Shown here one piece after another: positions 35,342 through 49,400 of a stretch of 64,000 nt of DNA. The stretch covers positions 1-64,000 of the forward strand of contig JBAMDO010000006.1 in assembly GCA_037074765.1 (NCBI GenBank), read 5' to 3'. The notes beneath the pieces are model-generated. The model did no database searches, was not told where the DNA came from, and worked only from the letters and a program-made list of their open reading frames with translations. The stretch's first letter is position 1; every line of letters starts with the position of its first letter. This DNA comes from Mansonella perstans. Its lineage: Eukaryota; Nematoda; Chromadorea; Rhabditida; Onchocercidae. A program made the translations under genes and the position numbers.

Positions 35342-38300
35342 CTAGCAGTTATCACTCGTTTCCTCATCCTCTTTCAGAGATTCCAACAAATTAAAGTCAC
35401 CTAACAAATTTTGATCTTCATTATTTTCCACAGAAGTTGGTGAATCTAGCGGTGGTACAGCCAATCCATTTTTTTCCGTTTTAGTGGGCAACGAATTTAA
35501 AAGGGTTTCCATCCAGGCAGCTGCTTCACTTTCACTGTTGGAAATGGTCCTAGAATAAGAAACTGAACTCAAAGAACTTTCGACAAAACAATTTTTTCTG
35601 AAAAACAACCACGAATCCAAGCATAAAGATACCAAATGTTAAATAATTTATGCAACCACTAAAAAAACCGACAAATTGATAAAGATAAATGAGTTAGCTT
35701 TTGCAAAAAATGCTGTACTTTACGGATTTTTTTATCGGTCTTTTTTTTAATGTTGCAAAATTTCTGAAAAAAATCTTGCAGTTCGTATCAAGTCAGCGAA
35801 TTTGCAAAATATTATGACGATCATCTATTTTCCGCAAACTTACTTTACATGACTCCTTAAGTGTGTCTTGACATTATCTTTTCGAGCTATACAACGTCCA
35901 CAAACCGGACATGCATATCGTTTTTCACCAGTATGAATCAATTGATGTCGGCGAAATGTGGATGAATCCGCAAAACGTCGTGGGCATTTGTCACACTGCA
36001 AGTGGAAAAAATTTTAACTAAATGAAGAACAGAAGTGAATTACAAAAAACCAGCACTCTAATCAACTCTGTTCCACTATTAAATGCAGGTGGTGCACGAA
36101 GAATATGACGTTACATGGAGAACTCGAAATAGTACCATATCGTTCAAAAGGTCACAAATTCACTTCACATCTTTTACCAAGTATAAAGAAAAAAAAGGTT
36201 GACTTATACAAAATATATAAGAAAACCAAATTACTTTGTAAAGAATACCATAAAGAAATTAATGCGGGACACTTTGTTCAATCAAATTTTGTGATGATTA
36301 AGCACTACTTTTAACAAGACAATATTATTATAGGATTTCTAGGATTTCATATACGAATTCGACTCAGTCATTCACTTAGTCATTTCAAGCAATAAGAGAA
36401 GTTCGCTTTCAGACTTCTCCGTTACGTATCACTCTACTTTAGCCAGCTAAGTTTTAGCAAAAGAATGACCTTTTTCTAGACATTTGACAAAGAGAACTCT
36501 TTAAAAACTTTCAATATGCTACTCATTATGCCTAATTCATCTGCTTGTCTAATGCAACTCGACATCTAAATTCTCATGTTTTATAAGCAGTTCTTAACAA
36601 CAGACCAAAAGATGCAATGTGTTAGCCAATCGAGGAATGGAACTGCTAAATACCAATATTTGAAAACGAACTTTATAAGGTCTTTCTCCAGTATGAATAC
36701 GAATATGTGCCTTCAAATAATGCTTCCTTCCTTTCTTACCGCAAAATTCACAAGCGTACTTTTTAACTAAATGTGCTTTCATATGACTCAGCATATCACT
36801 GCTTTTAACCTCTTCTGTACAAGCTCGACAGCGACCAAGCTCTGAAATTACGAACCCAAATCAAGTAAAATACGTAAGCTTATAACACATATGATTTAAC
36901 ATATCACTTCCCTGTTCAAAAATATCGGCGGAATCAATCAGATTCAAACCAAGACAATGATAAATTTTTCATCTTAATATAGTGAAGTCATTTTTCACCA
37001 ATTTTAATTTTATCATATTAGATAAAGATTTATATTCTATATTCTCGTTAAAGAATACAAATTTACCACCGTCTAGATGTTGATTTATGAAATGCTCCTT
37101 TATTCCATCTTGATCTTGTAATGTCACTTCATCCGGACACACTGCACAAGCAAGAAGCGAAGCAACGCCCATCAACAAGTCATCATTGGCTAATGCATCT
37201 TTGTTCCGAATTGTCCGCTTTTTTTTGAAATTCTTAAATAACTATGAAACTTGACTAGAAATTGTAAATAAATAATATCAACAAATATTTGTTCTAAGAG
37301 AAAATGAAAATACTAGATTTTTAGACTTTATATTCTTAAAAAAAAGGAAATCTGATCTCTGCTTGTACAAGTCTCGTCAATACGGTTACCTTACAATATT
37401 TAACAATCTTTAACTATCAAGATGTAAAAATTGTCAAAATGACAATATCTCCAAAAATTAGCGACTACCATCTGAAGCAAAACTGGAGAAATGCTTGACA
37501 TACCGAACCAGATTTGAGAGGTACAGAAGTTAGTGAAGAAGACAGAGAACTTCGTTTCGCTGGCGCAGCAACGACACTGAACTTCGGTGATTCCTCTGCA
37601 TCAGTAATTTGTGCCGCTGAAGCAGCTGGTATCGACTGAAGTAATGGTTCTTCTCTTTTCGGGACGGAATTTTCAACCTCATTCGTAATTTTTAGCGGTT
37701 GCACTGGATTCTGCTGTTGCATCACTGCATACAACATTTCCAGCTCCTTTTCAAGCCAACCACGTTTCCTCTCCATCTGTAAAATTGGGCAGAAATAAGT
37801 TGGAAGAATCCCTCGGAAAGGCCAAGAAATGTACCTAAACAACTTCGATCACAACAAGAGATTATACAGTCTAAAAATATCTCCAAGAAAATGAAAGGAA
37901 AGATTCTGCAGGCTTCAAAAACTCTATAATTTCATTGTTATAAAAAATAATTTGGAACGGACTTGCGCTATTTGAGATTTCATACTCAACGCATCCTTTT
38001 CCAACAATTCACGCTGCCAGCGCTCTTTCCACAAATCATTCTGAAATCTCGAAAAGTTAACGCATAGAGAGAATGCATCATGAAAGATTTAAATATGAAG
38101 AAGATTTACATATGTGTAATTTATGGGTTGAAATACCATTAAGTAAATCAATTAGAATGGAATAAAGTTATATATTTCCAGCTTCTTTACAAAAAGAAAT
38201 CGGAAAAGCATGAGATGGGTTATCGAGAGAAATTAGAAGGAAATAATAGAAAAAAGGATGACATCATTTTTCGATAAAAATGTTTGTAGATTTTTTTGTA

Positions 38301-39498
38301 AATATAGAATGATTCTCAAACTATAATGTATATCTAAATATCATAAATTTCAAAATACAGATTCAACTTGTCTGACTGAAACCTGTAAATTGCTACCTGT
38401 AAATTCTGAATGAACATCAATAAATGACTTTTCCATTCCGCTGCAGATGGAGTGCGTAAAACAAGCCGTAGTGCTGATGGACCATCACCCGGAGCAATAC
38501 AAAGTCGGATGAATAGACCCATTTCTTGCTCACCAATCAAATTAATCACTGTGCTGAAAAATTCGAAATTCAAGTCAGACTTTTAAGTTTGCGATTATTT
38601 TGAACAGAAAACTTACAATCTTGGATCATCTGATGGCATACTGGCTCCTTCAATCATATTTTTCAGGATCGATGGTGTACGCTGTCCATAGCGAATTGCA
38701 ACTTTGTCGATTTTTGAATCCATTCGACAGGAGTACAGCAACGAAGGATCTTCACATGATGAAACCCAAAGAATGTATACGGTGTGACGATTATCACCGT
38801 TTACCTATGAAACAGATCATAATAAATTTGTATCGAAAAACGAGTTTAAAAAAAACCTCAAATCTATGGTATCATTACAGTGTCAAGAAAAACAGTACAT
38901 ATATATATATATATTCATCATCAATATATATATATATGCTTTTTCTCAAAATTTCAGTTTTTCAAAAAGAACATCAAATAGCTTCAATTAGTTTTATATT
39001 ACGATTTGCAATAAATCAATAATAAATTGAACTGTTAAAAATATATATAAACTTATTATAAACCCCACCAATGTACCAACTTCGTCTTCAGCATCTGCAA
39101 ACGATGTTTCGAAACGAAAAGTACACTTTATACCCCTGAAACATTTATCTATCATGATCGAATTCATTTTCTCTTTAATTATACTTAGTGATCAACTACT
39201 TTCTTGAATTAATCGAGCATCCTATAAAATTTTTTTCTAGAAAAAAAAAATTAAGAAGGAAAAGAAAGTAAACTATCAATTGAAATTGCTTAGCAGTAAG
39301 TAATTTCTTCTATAATTTAAAGATAGAAATTTAACTGTTTAAGACTTACTTTAATCCGAATTGTACAGGAGCATTAGTTATCCAATAACTATCAAATGAT
39401 TCGCATGGCAGAACTGTTGAGCTGCGTATAGTAGCTGCAGCAAAACTTGCAAAATCCATACCAAATAAAAATAACGGCTTTTCCTGGATGGCTTCAGT
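35342..39498 (-). CDS. C2H2 zinc-finger protein with unrecognised N-terminal domain (first exon unresolved)
   Basis: Ten phase-consistent exons on the - strand (39498-39350, 39135-39069, 38804-38617, 38553-38397, 38040-37963, 37776-37509, 37198-37067, 36841-36672, 35995-35844, 35549-35342) encode 522 residues plus stop. The first about 187 residues form a compact, non-repetitive domain (PLFLFGMDFASFAAA, FDSYWITNAPVQFGLKG, CIAPGDGPSALRLVLRTP) that I do not recognise. A coiled segment (WLEKELEMLYAVMQQQ) and a Ser/Pro-rich linker follow. Then comes one atypical finger (CAVC with HFINQH) and four clear C2H2 fingers: CRAC, CEFC, CDKC and CPVC with paired His. Linkers HTGERPYK and HTGEKRYA are the classic DNA-binding type. 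The acidic C-terminus may be an activation region. A nuclear DNA-binding regulator is likely. No convincing first exon was found upstream of 39498. Confidence 0.75.
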
Positions 39499-41313
39499 CT
39501 GAAAATATTTTCGATGGATTATAAAAGTGAGGAAGGAAAATATTTTAAAAGTCAAAGTCATACAATGATGAAACTTTCGAAGAGAGAGAGAGAGAGAGAG
39601 AGAGAGGTAAGGCATTCTTCAGATGCTTTGGAATCTTAATAATAAAAGGATCGTATAAAGAGAGAAAAAAAAAAAAAGTACACAATTATCAATGTTAGGC
39701 CCTGAAAAAATGACAAGAAAATGGAGAGTGCCAATAGTTTAAACAATAATGTCTACGGAAATGCTAACAAAGAAATGCTGTCCTTCTGCTGCTGATATGA
39801 TATACAGATACAGAGAGCCTTCGAATGAGAAGAAGAAGGGAAGAAGGTATCTCAAATTTGCCACTCCTCTAACTAAACAAAAAAGCTTACACTAACAACG
39901 ATGATAAAGTATTCCTTTCAATTTGGGGCGGGATAGAAAGTACCAATGCTTTGTTAAAAATTTCCGCGGGAAGAGCAATAGGATATAGATGACAATTACA
40001 ATGAGCTTACACTACCTATACTGATTTCAATTGGGATGGGGATGCTATCAAACGTAATAAGAGTCGCCGCCGAATAACAACGCACATTTCTTTCCACTCC
40101 TTCGATAATATGTCATTGAAGTGTAACGGTTACCTGAGGAAGGAATCAATTCGGTACAGGCATTACATCACCTCCACTAATAAATCGATACAGTGAGGGA
40201 GCAAAAGGCCTGTGCAATTGAGCAGATGATGATAGGTAACATTGCTGCAGAGAGAATGTACAGCACTGTATCTCACAACAATTTTCAGAGCATTTGGTAT
40301 TTTTATATCTTTGCTCATATATAACTTTAAAAAAAAAAAAAGTTAACTACAAAGGTAATTGAAGATATATGTTCTAATATATGGTTAATATGAAATTTAA
40401 CTATTAGGCTAATTAAACTATTTTTAATCATAATCTACATTTAATTCAATAAATTTCATTTAATTCAATAAATAATTCGATAAAATGTATGTTTGATTTG
40501 TTTATTCGAGATTTTGAACGATTTATTAATGTACATGCACCTTTAAGCATTTTATATGTGCCCGCTTTAATCAATTTTCATATTGTTAAGAGTACTATCC
40601 CATAGTTTTTCAACTTTACTGATCAATTCCAATGTTAATGCGACGAAACAGCGTAGTTCACGTGGTCCACGTAAATCTAGAAGCGTAACAGTCACACTAT
40701 ATCATTATCATCAGTTTGGCGGTATCAATGAACACTTGTCAATTGAGTTTCTTCAGAAACTAGATTTTCGACACGAGATTAGTTGGGATACTGTAATTGG
40801 CACTTCGTAACGGTTATTTTTATATGGCTAGTAGTACAGTACGTGTGATCCGCGATCTAATTAGCGTGAGAATAATAAATAATGAGATATGACCTATGAC
40901 CTATTAGCGTAAGAATGAGAATAATAATAACGTGAGAATAATAACGATTAATTAGCGTGAGAATAATGAGAATAATAATTTGTTTAAGTTCAGCGTTATT
41001 AATGGTTTTTGAGAGTAAGATTAATTGTAATTAAGATAATTGCTATGTTTAGATTAAATTGCTTTTAAAGAGGAGTGCATAAAAAAATGATCTACACTGA
41101 GAGATTGAGAGATAATAGGAAGCACGTATGATCTTGTTCTACACGTAGGTATATACTGTTTAAATATTCATAATAATCAATTACCTCAACCTAATTGATT
41201 CATTGTATCATTGCTAAAATTTTGTCAGTGTTGTGAGTTGTCATTGCTGAGAAATAAATTTGAATTTTGGAATTTTGCAGCAGTATAAGATAAATAAAAA
41301 AGTCTCACTAGTG
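39499..41313. other. Divergent intergenic region; should hold the zinc-finger gene's first exon
   Basis: Between the - strand zinc-finger gene and the + strand U2AF gene. It contains an (AG)n run at 39581-39607 and degenerate repeats at about 40858-40980 built on AGCGTGAGAATAATA. A 75-codon + frame at 40583-40810 has no support. The missing first exon of the zinc-finger gene should be in here. Confidence 0.5.
40858..40980 (+). repeat. Degenerate short repeat cluster (AGCGTGAGAATAATA-like)
   Basis: At least four imperfect copies of TTAGCGT(G/A)AGAAT(AAT)n lie within about 120 bases, including a doubled ATGACCT. Not recognised as a known element. Confidence 0.6.
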
Positions 41314-43467
41314 ATGTCTAATCGACGTACTGGATCATATGGTTATCAACAAACAGAAGGACTTTCAGGCGCTGAATATTTGGCTTCTATTTATGGTACT
41401 GAAAAAGACAAAGTTAATTGTTCATTTTATTTCAAGGTTAGTATATCAAAAATCAATGTTTTATGCTATATGAAGGATAAAAATTAGCAGCTTCATTTTA
41501 ATGAACTACTACGATTATCGTTAGCATTATTTTAGTAGCTATAACATTCATATAACTGTTGCAAATTTCGAATTTCATTTTTTTTTTTTTTTTTTTTTTT
41601 TAGATTGGTGCTTGTCGTCACGGTGATAAGTGCTCACGAACTCATCATCGACCAACATTTTCACCAACTGTTTTGCTTCAAAATTTTTACCATAATCCAA
41701 TTGTTGATGTACGTCAAGCAGATGCTTTCGATAGTAAGTTTTGGTTCAATTCTTTGGTTTATTTTGAAGAGTTTGATTGAATTGTTTTCTTTTCCAGAAA
41801 ACAACATTGAAATAATTCTTTCAAGAGACTTATTTTCAGAGGTTGGAAAGAAGAATGAAGAGGAGCAAGCTTATTTTGATGAGTTCTATGAAGAAGTGAG
41901 TAGCGGCATTATTTTTAGAGAGTTTTTTCTGCCAGGGATATTTGTAGAAAGACTTGCCGTCAAGATTTTTGTAAAATTTCAGACTTTAATTCCCAAAAAT
42001 CTTGCCATGTCATTTCTTAATAGTCCAAAGCTATTTGGAGTAATTTAGTAGTACCTATGGAATCACTTCATTTAGTGGATTATTCCAGGTATTTACTGAA
42101 TTGGAAAGAAAATATGGTGAAATAGATGAGATGAATGTTTGTGAAAATATCGGCGAACATATGATCGGTAATGTTTATGTGAAATTCATGCGGGAAGAAG
42201 ATGCTGAAACAGCGGTAAAGGATCTGGAAAATCGTTGGTAAGTCACAGAAGTATTTGTGTTCTAACAACTACACATTCATAAGTCTCCATATTGCATGTT
42301 TCAGGTTGTCCTGTAGTTTCTGGCACCGTGAAAATTTTGTTTTTCTCATAGATTTTGAGCACTTTTTCAAAAAGGCCAAGAAAGTAGAGTAGTTTATATT
42401 CTTTCTGAATTCCAGAATAGGGTGAGGAGTTGCGTAAGTATGCAGTTGTAAACCATTCTATCGAAAACTGATGCTCAACTTGTTTAGATTCTCAACGTCG
42501 CTCTATCAGCGGTACCTGGCGAATCCAAATTAAATGGCTTATTGCTACAGCAGCAATCTTACCAATCATTCTTTTAGATCTGATTTAATTATATTTAGAT
42601 CCACAAAACAACAATTCTATAGCCAAAAGTGCAACTTCTTCTTAAGCAATTTTCTCTCCGGAATGCAGTAACATGTTCTGGATCGGCCAGGATCTAATAA
42701 ATTTAATGAAATTTCAAGAATTTAGTGCACCATAAACACTTATTCAGTCTTTAGTATCACTAACTTAATCCTCATTTAGATATCTCTCATACATTCTCTG
42801 ATGCGATGACGACCCTTTGAAAGGTAAATTGTTGTTGGTTAGGGTATAGAGAAATATACTCGCTTGCTTTGTGGCTTTACTTGAGTTATTTTTTAGGTGA
42901 GTTAATGTCACCTGTTTTTGCTGGATTTCATTTAATTTACTATTAGTTTTGGCACATTTTCCTTTTCACGAGGCTAATTTTTTAAAGCAAAAAAAAACTT
43001 GAGGTTTCAGGTTTAATGGACAACCGATATACGCAGAGCTTTCACCAGTGACAGATTTTCGAGAGTCGCGTTGTCGTCAACATGAAGTGACCACATGTTA
43101 TAAGGGTGGATTTTGCAATTTTATGCATTTAAAAGCAATCAGCCCGGAGTTGGGAGAAAGGCTTTTTGGGCGCAGGTATTACAGAATCTTGTGAATTATA
43201 GGTTGTATATTTCTGGTTTAGCTTTTTCTTAGGACATGATTGAGCTCTGCAGTAATTCAGAAACCTAGGAAATTTGTCGTGAACTTATCATCCGCTATAG
43301 TCTGCTTCCATTCATTTAATTTTTCTACACGAAATATTTGCAGAGGTCGTTATGCAGATGAGGCAGGTCATTATCCCAGCGCAAAACGCGATCGTCGACG
43401 CGACCGGTCACCGCGAGATCGGTCTCGTGATGACTGGCGAGAGAAAGAACGTGGTCGGCGATACTGA
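41314..43467 (+). CDS. uaf-2: U2AF small subunit (U2AF35) splicing factor
   Basis: The U2AF small subunit recognises the AG at 3' splice sites together with the large subunit; it is nuclear. Six exons (41314-41436, 41604-41733, 41840-41895, 42089-42237, 43011-43175, 43344-43467) join in phase into 248 residues. The layout is the family's: first CCCH finger at C36, C45, C51, H55; a UHM/RRM with YVKFMREEDAETAVKDLENR; and a second CCCH finger at C174, C182, C188, H192. The C-terminal tail is short and Arg/Asp-rich (KRDRRRDRSPRDRSRDDW) with only two Arg-Ser pairs. A TTTTGCAG acceptor at 41273-41280 lies 33 bases before the ATG with no exon in front, so trans-splicing of a leader is likely. Confidence 0.95.
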
Positions 43468-44075
43468 TGTACTCAGCCTACAGTCATATGTTTTTTTAAT
43501 TTTTAACTGATGTTGGTTGTTGGATTGTTCTTATGCAATTATTTCATGTAATTAATTTTATTTTAACTTTTAACTTCTAAAGCGAGAACACTTCTAAACC
43601 TGGCTTTAAGCAGTTCTTATTCGTTAGTTTGTTGCATTCAAGATTTTTCTTTTTTTTTTTTTTTTTTTTTGGCAGATGTTGTTGTGAAGTTTATTCAAGA
43701 TCTAATCTGCATAAGACTGACTTTATTGGGACACCTTTTTGGATCTCTGAATTTATGCTCAGCATAAATTTCGAAATAGCCGGAGTCTTTTAATTTTTAC
43801 AATTCTAAATTAGTGAATCCCTACATTTTTCAAGAGAGGATTCAGTTTTTCACATGAAGGTAAACTGTGAAACTATATAAAGTTCCTTTGTAATACTACT
43901 TGCTCCCTTCTCTTAGATCATTGCATTTATCTTAAAGTGACTGATACTGGTATTATAATGTCATCAAGATTAAAGCTATTTATCGAATTCCTACATGCTT
44001 TGCTTTTCTGTATTATATTTCTCACGTGATGAGTGCTACACTATTTTTGTTATAATTATTCATGAAGATTTTTCG

Positions 44076-44081
44076 AATAAA
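44076..44081 (+). promoter_or_regulatory. Candidate polyadenylation signal (AATAAA) of the U2AF gene
   Basis: AATAAA about 610 bases after the U2AF stop and only about 135 bases from the convergent bL9m stop. An earlier, variant signal may be used instead. Confidence 0.3.
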
Positions 44082-44214
44082 ACACTTTTCATTTCGACAA
44101 CTTCAACTTATTAATGGCATCAAAGTTTTTTACGCACTGTTTCCCATGCAAGATTTCCTCATTTTTCACACATTCCACTTTCTATTGTTAATTGCAAATT
44201 ACGATTTACAATTT

Positions 44215-46453
44215 TTATTTATTACTTTGTCGCCTTTGTGTCATAAAACCGACAACATCAAAGTCTTCTAAGATTTCTGCTTTTTTCGCAAAATATGGCT
44301 CTTCTTCGACTATGCTATATTTTCTGAGATCTTCTGTAGTTGGCATTTTGGCTGTTTCAGGATAAAGTACCTGAAATACTGAAACTTATCGATCTGTGGA
44401 TTCGGAAACAAGAGTGGTAAAAGAGGTTTTTAGGAATAGAAATATTCAAAAAAAAAAATCAAGCCATGAAGTTCACAGCATGCACTCTTGAAAAAATCTT
44501 AAACATCTGAATTTCGGAAATTAACCTGTTTGTTTTCGTCTGATGAAGTGTGGCAGATGCGACCAATCATCGGAATGATATACTGGTTACAAACAACTAC
44601 ATAAAATCGTAACAAACGCGCTTCTAATTCGATATTTGGTCCTCTCAGGTTTTGATTTTCAAGGAAAATCATATCATCTATAACTTCAATTCCCTAAAAT
44701 GCTATTCATTTGAAGTATGATGTATAAATAAAACTTTTCTAGAAAGAATACGGAAACAGAAAAGGAAACGGGAATAATCATCTCAAAAAGAAAAAACACA
44801 ATGTAATATACAGGATATTAATCATAAATTGCAATGAAATGAAGAACTTTAATTCTCCAATAATAAAAAAGATAAAGGAAAACTAAAAAACAATGAAAAA
44901 GCACCTCTTGCCGTAAAGAAGCTTTAACGATCAGTTTGTCCAACAACCATGGATTATCCATAGAAACTCGCAGAGATACTACTTTTTTAATCAATTCTCT
45001 TCCAAGTAATATATAGTCGTATGGGATACGAACCCGTTTTGTCAACTCATCTTTCATTTTCTGAAAATGAGACACTTGAAGGGAATCTAAAGCTAAGGAT
45101 TCTTCCACAGAATCATTGAATTATTGTGTCATTTTCGAAGTACTGCTTTTTCTTGATGTTGTTTCATCTTACACCCTTTTAATTCCTAAAGTTCGGAAAG
45201 TTATAAAATTATTAGTTGTATTATTTCAAGCAAACAAACCTCCTTCATCTCTCCGTAATACTGTAAATTGAATGGTGAAGCATAAGCTGCCTTTTGTGTT
45301 AGCAGTAGGTCTGTTCGTGCTAATCCACGATTTACTTCAACAACATCAAACTGATTACCAATACCTCAAAAATCCAATTTTAAAACTAATGATTTCGAAA
45401 ATAATATTTGATCTCTTTCTACTTATTTCTGCTTATTATGTCCATGTTTACAAAAAAAAAATTAATAAAAGAATCACAGAACAGATCTGATCTAAAGAGT
45501 TTTGTAAAAGAATCAAAACAACATTTGCGACTACCTTCACATTCATAACTTCAATATCACTGATGGCCAATAGCTTATAAGATCAATTCAGATTCTCAAA
45601 ATATTAGGCGACCCAAAAAATCCACAAAAATTCAATTCAGATTACTTGGGCTACTTCGAAAATTTTAATTCCACGTGTTATTTTAAATTACATGTTTTGG
45701 AAGTATAAAATTTGCTCAACAATTCTCTGGGAGGCGAGTGTATCAGATTTAAATACAAGCCATTTAAAAAATCCTAGAAAACTTTTTATGTTTCGATACT
45801 ACATGACAATATGTATCTAATTTCTCTCCCTTCCTATAGAAAAATTACTAGTCTTCGAATGCATTTGGTACTTATGTGATAAACTGATAAGATGAGCCTA
45901 ATCTATAAACCAACCTTCTACATCTTTGAGTAAAATAACTTTTAGAGGTCCTGCTGGTTTCAAATCCTCATTTTCCACAACTTCAAGTTTCATAAGATCT
46001 GGATGTTCAGCTGGATTTCGTTGCATACATCCTGGCTGTGTCAATTCTGGAGCTAAAATCCTTCGTAGAACCCATGTGAACTGCAACAATAATAATAATA
46101 ATAAATACTGAAGCAATTCAAATTAATTGAATCAAAAAAAAAAAGTACTTGCAAATGAATCGAACTCTCGCAGACTGATAAAATGATAATAAAAGAAAAA
46201 GAAAACAAAGAAGCGAATATGGCAAATATGCTGAATATGCCAAAGAACAGCCAAATTGAAATGTGTAGTAACTTATACAATGTTTGATGAGAAAAAAATA
46301 AACAATAAAAAATAGCTGTTTCCGGTAATATATGAATTTGTTCGATTGATAAAATTTAAAAGTTTGAAAAGAAAAATACTTACTGACCCGATATTGTAAA
46401 ATTGTATTGTTGATATGATTACCAAGAAGTTTACAAAGTAGTTGAGAAAGCAT
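44215..46453 (-). CDS. mrpl-9: Mitochondrial large-subunit ribosomal protein bL9m
   Basis: A component of the mitochondrial 39S ribosomal subunit. Six exons (46453-46388, 46080-45915, 45364-45240, 45060-44905, 44693-44526, 44370-44215) join in phase into 278 residues. The N-terminus (MLSQLLCKLLGNHINN) is basic and hydrophobic, without acidic residues, as expected of a mitochondrial import signal. The bL9 signature follows as LKVILLKDVEG, then GIGNQFDVVEVNRGLART, matching the bacterial pattern of VILLxDVxxLG then GDVVEVxxGYARN. The C-terminal half is a helical extension usual for mitochondrial forms. The acceptor at 45364 (TTTTTGAG) is weak, and the first exon rests on phase and targeting character. 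Confidence 0.85.
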
Positions 46454-49400
46454 CGAAAATTCTTTCTAATAAGCAATTCAATCGAATAACAAATAACTTC
46501 TCGGAAATCTTTTTTAAATTTTACAAATAACGAAATGTAGATGCAACTGCGAGCAAAGTGAAAAGAATTGTGCAAACATCAAGCAATGATATCAAACTGA
46601 GTTTCCTTCCTTCTTTTTTTCCTGCATGAAAAAGGATACAATAGGATATTTATTTATAAAAATAAATTTGAATTTATTGATATTCTACACTTACTCAGCT
46701 TATCAAATAAATCTTATCAAATCTGAAAGCAAAAAGAATCCTCTCTGTGTATTTACTTCTCTTTTATTTCCATTAAAAATTTCCGCCACTACTCATAATA
46801 AAGCAACTTCAAAATTTTAGATGAAGAATTGCCAAATCTAAAAAACGGATGAAGCAAAGAAAAGTTCCGATATCTACCACCATGATCGATCCACAACTTA
46901 TTTACTGCGCTGATAAGAATTTACTACGCTAATAAGAAAAACGGAAATTATCAATGGTTAGTACTCGATTTGCGATTGCCGTAGATTCATGGTACTGAGT
47001 CAGTGATGAATTGTATCCGGTTTTTCTGGGAGGTAAGAAGGCATTAGTTGCTTGGTGTTTAGATCATTTGGTTGATGGAGAATGTTGAATCGTTTGGCTG
47101 AATTATTCAAAAATCCGGATAATACTAGAGATTCTATTTGTTACCTTCGTGCTATCTTCCGATAACTTCATCCTTCAAAATTTCTCTCGGTAGCCGCCTA
47201 CCAGTATTCCAGAATCCTTTAAATTTCTCTCGGTAGCCTACCAGTATGCCAGAGTAGAATATCATGAACTTGATCGTAATTATATACATTGCTGTTCTTG
47301 TTTGTTAGTAACATTGATAAGAGAAAAATACTGGTCATTTGTGATAAATTTGAATTGCATTAAGGAAAAACAAAGCTCTCGATTGAAACGAATTTCGTAT
47401 GAATAACCTTTTTTGCGAATTTTTCTGCCATGTATTTATTTGCTATTGTCGTCATTTAAATTTAATTCCTAGAAAAAAGGATAAGCAAGATAGTTCAAAC
47501 TATAGTAAAGGATGTATCTTGCTAGGAAAAGTCCATTTTTCATTCAATTTAATAATGACCTGTTTCACTAACCTGTTTCTAAATCTGCACTGTGATATTA
47601 TTGCCAAAAAAGTGCTGCTGATAGCACTGATAAAGATGATACAACTAACACTGTATATCATTCTTGCTCATTTTTGCAAGAATTAATTAAATATTTACTC
47701 AGTTTCTCTTTTTATTAAAAAAGTGAAGATTTGTTAAAATTTTGTTAAACATTTCGTTAAATTTCGTTAAAGTTTTGAAAGATTGTAAAAGTGAAGGTAA
47801 CATATCAAAATATACCATCTAGAAGTAATTTTATTTATGAGCTATCTTTCATCGATGTATTTTCTTTCCTAAAATTCTCCTAAAACTATCAAAAATTGAT
47901 ATGATAGTAATGTCAATCTAAGATATATTTTCCATAAATTATGCTGTAAAATGTAAATTAAACTAAATTGAATCATTAAAGTTGAAAAAGAATATTTGCA
48001 ATAAAAATTATTTTTTCTCCCATTCAAAGAAGGTTTTTGGTATTAAAGTAGAATGAATCACACACAGAAACATAATTATTATTTCAGTATTTGACCTTTA
48101 ATCGAAATAGTTGCTCAATTCTTTTTAGAGAGGGAGAAGGTGAAAGAGAGGAAAAGAGAGATGAAGAAAAAAAGATTTGTGTAAGTAAAAAAAAAGTTTT
48201 GTCAAAAGTTTGTCAAAAGTTAGTTTGTCAGATTGCGGAACCATTGTTTGGTTTATTATCATTTTGCAATTTTATCTTTTTTTTGGCAAATTAAGTTTGA
48301 GATGGAAGACTAACAACGTTCGAGCAAGAACTTATTATAATTTACAATAAAAATCAATAGCAAAATATACTCTCGTGTGGTACCTTATGTACCATCTACT
48401 TACATTCAACGATTACACAGGTGTTATATTCGGAAAAAAAAAATGCTTTAATTATAAAAAAGTGATAAATATTTCATCCTTCGTAGATTTGAAACTGTAG
48501 ATATGTGCTCCAATCCAAAGCCTTCCTTCTAGCGGATATTATAGAATCAGTATTTGCAGTTGACACCTGCTGAGGATTAGTACTTGCAAAATAAGAAATA
48601 ATTTCTTAACTGAAAGTTGTCATCACAATGCATAACGTTGATTTGTCACATTTTTCCACCTTAACGTGTCCCTCGTTTACACTTATTCGGACGTGTGTCT
48701 TTTATTGCTGTAGCAAATATCAAATGTAGGATAGGTTAAATTGCTATCTTAATTGACTAGACTTAATTTCTTTTTTCATTGTAACATGAAAAATTTTTTA
48801 ATAGTTCCTTAATAAGTAAATTTTCAGATATTTTTCAAAAGTAGTTGGCTATTCTATTTTTACTCGCAGTCGTCCTTCTCTAGAATTATTTTAGAAATTA
48901 GAATAAATTTAAAGAATGCTGCTGGCAGGGAAATTAATATAAAATTCAAGAAAAAACAGATGAAAATTAGAAGTATTTTTTTTCAATAAGCTTTCATTCA
49001 TTTTTCTTTTATAAATATACACGCATTCAAGCGGAACAGGTTCATATTGTTGGTTTTTTTATTCTGAAAAATTATTTGCTTACTAAGAAATTCATTTCAA
49101 AAAGGATTATTTGATTATCATCCCAATTTCATATTGCGCAATTTAATTAATGAACTGCGAAAAATTTCTATGATTCTTTGGTTCGTATAGAAATGAAAGC
49201 TGTAAAATGACAGCATTTAAATTATTTGCTTGGTTACTTTGAAAATTTAACTCTATGATTACGATAGTAAATATGTTTTTGGGATTCAAGCTTAGGTCCT
49301 TTTCTACTTTACAAATCGATGGTTTCCGATTGGGATAAGCAATCGCCGCCAATACATCGTACAGAAGCGATGCAAGATGAATATAGTCAATCATTTTTTG

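Noticed and set aside
38890..38940. AT-dinucleotide inverted repeat
   Set aside because: Simple (TA)n runs pair with each other trivially; no evidence for a specific structure.
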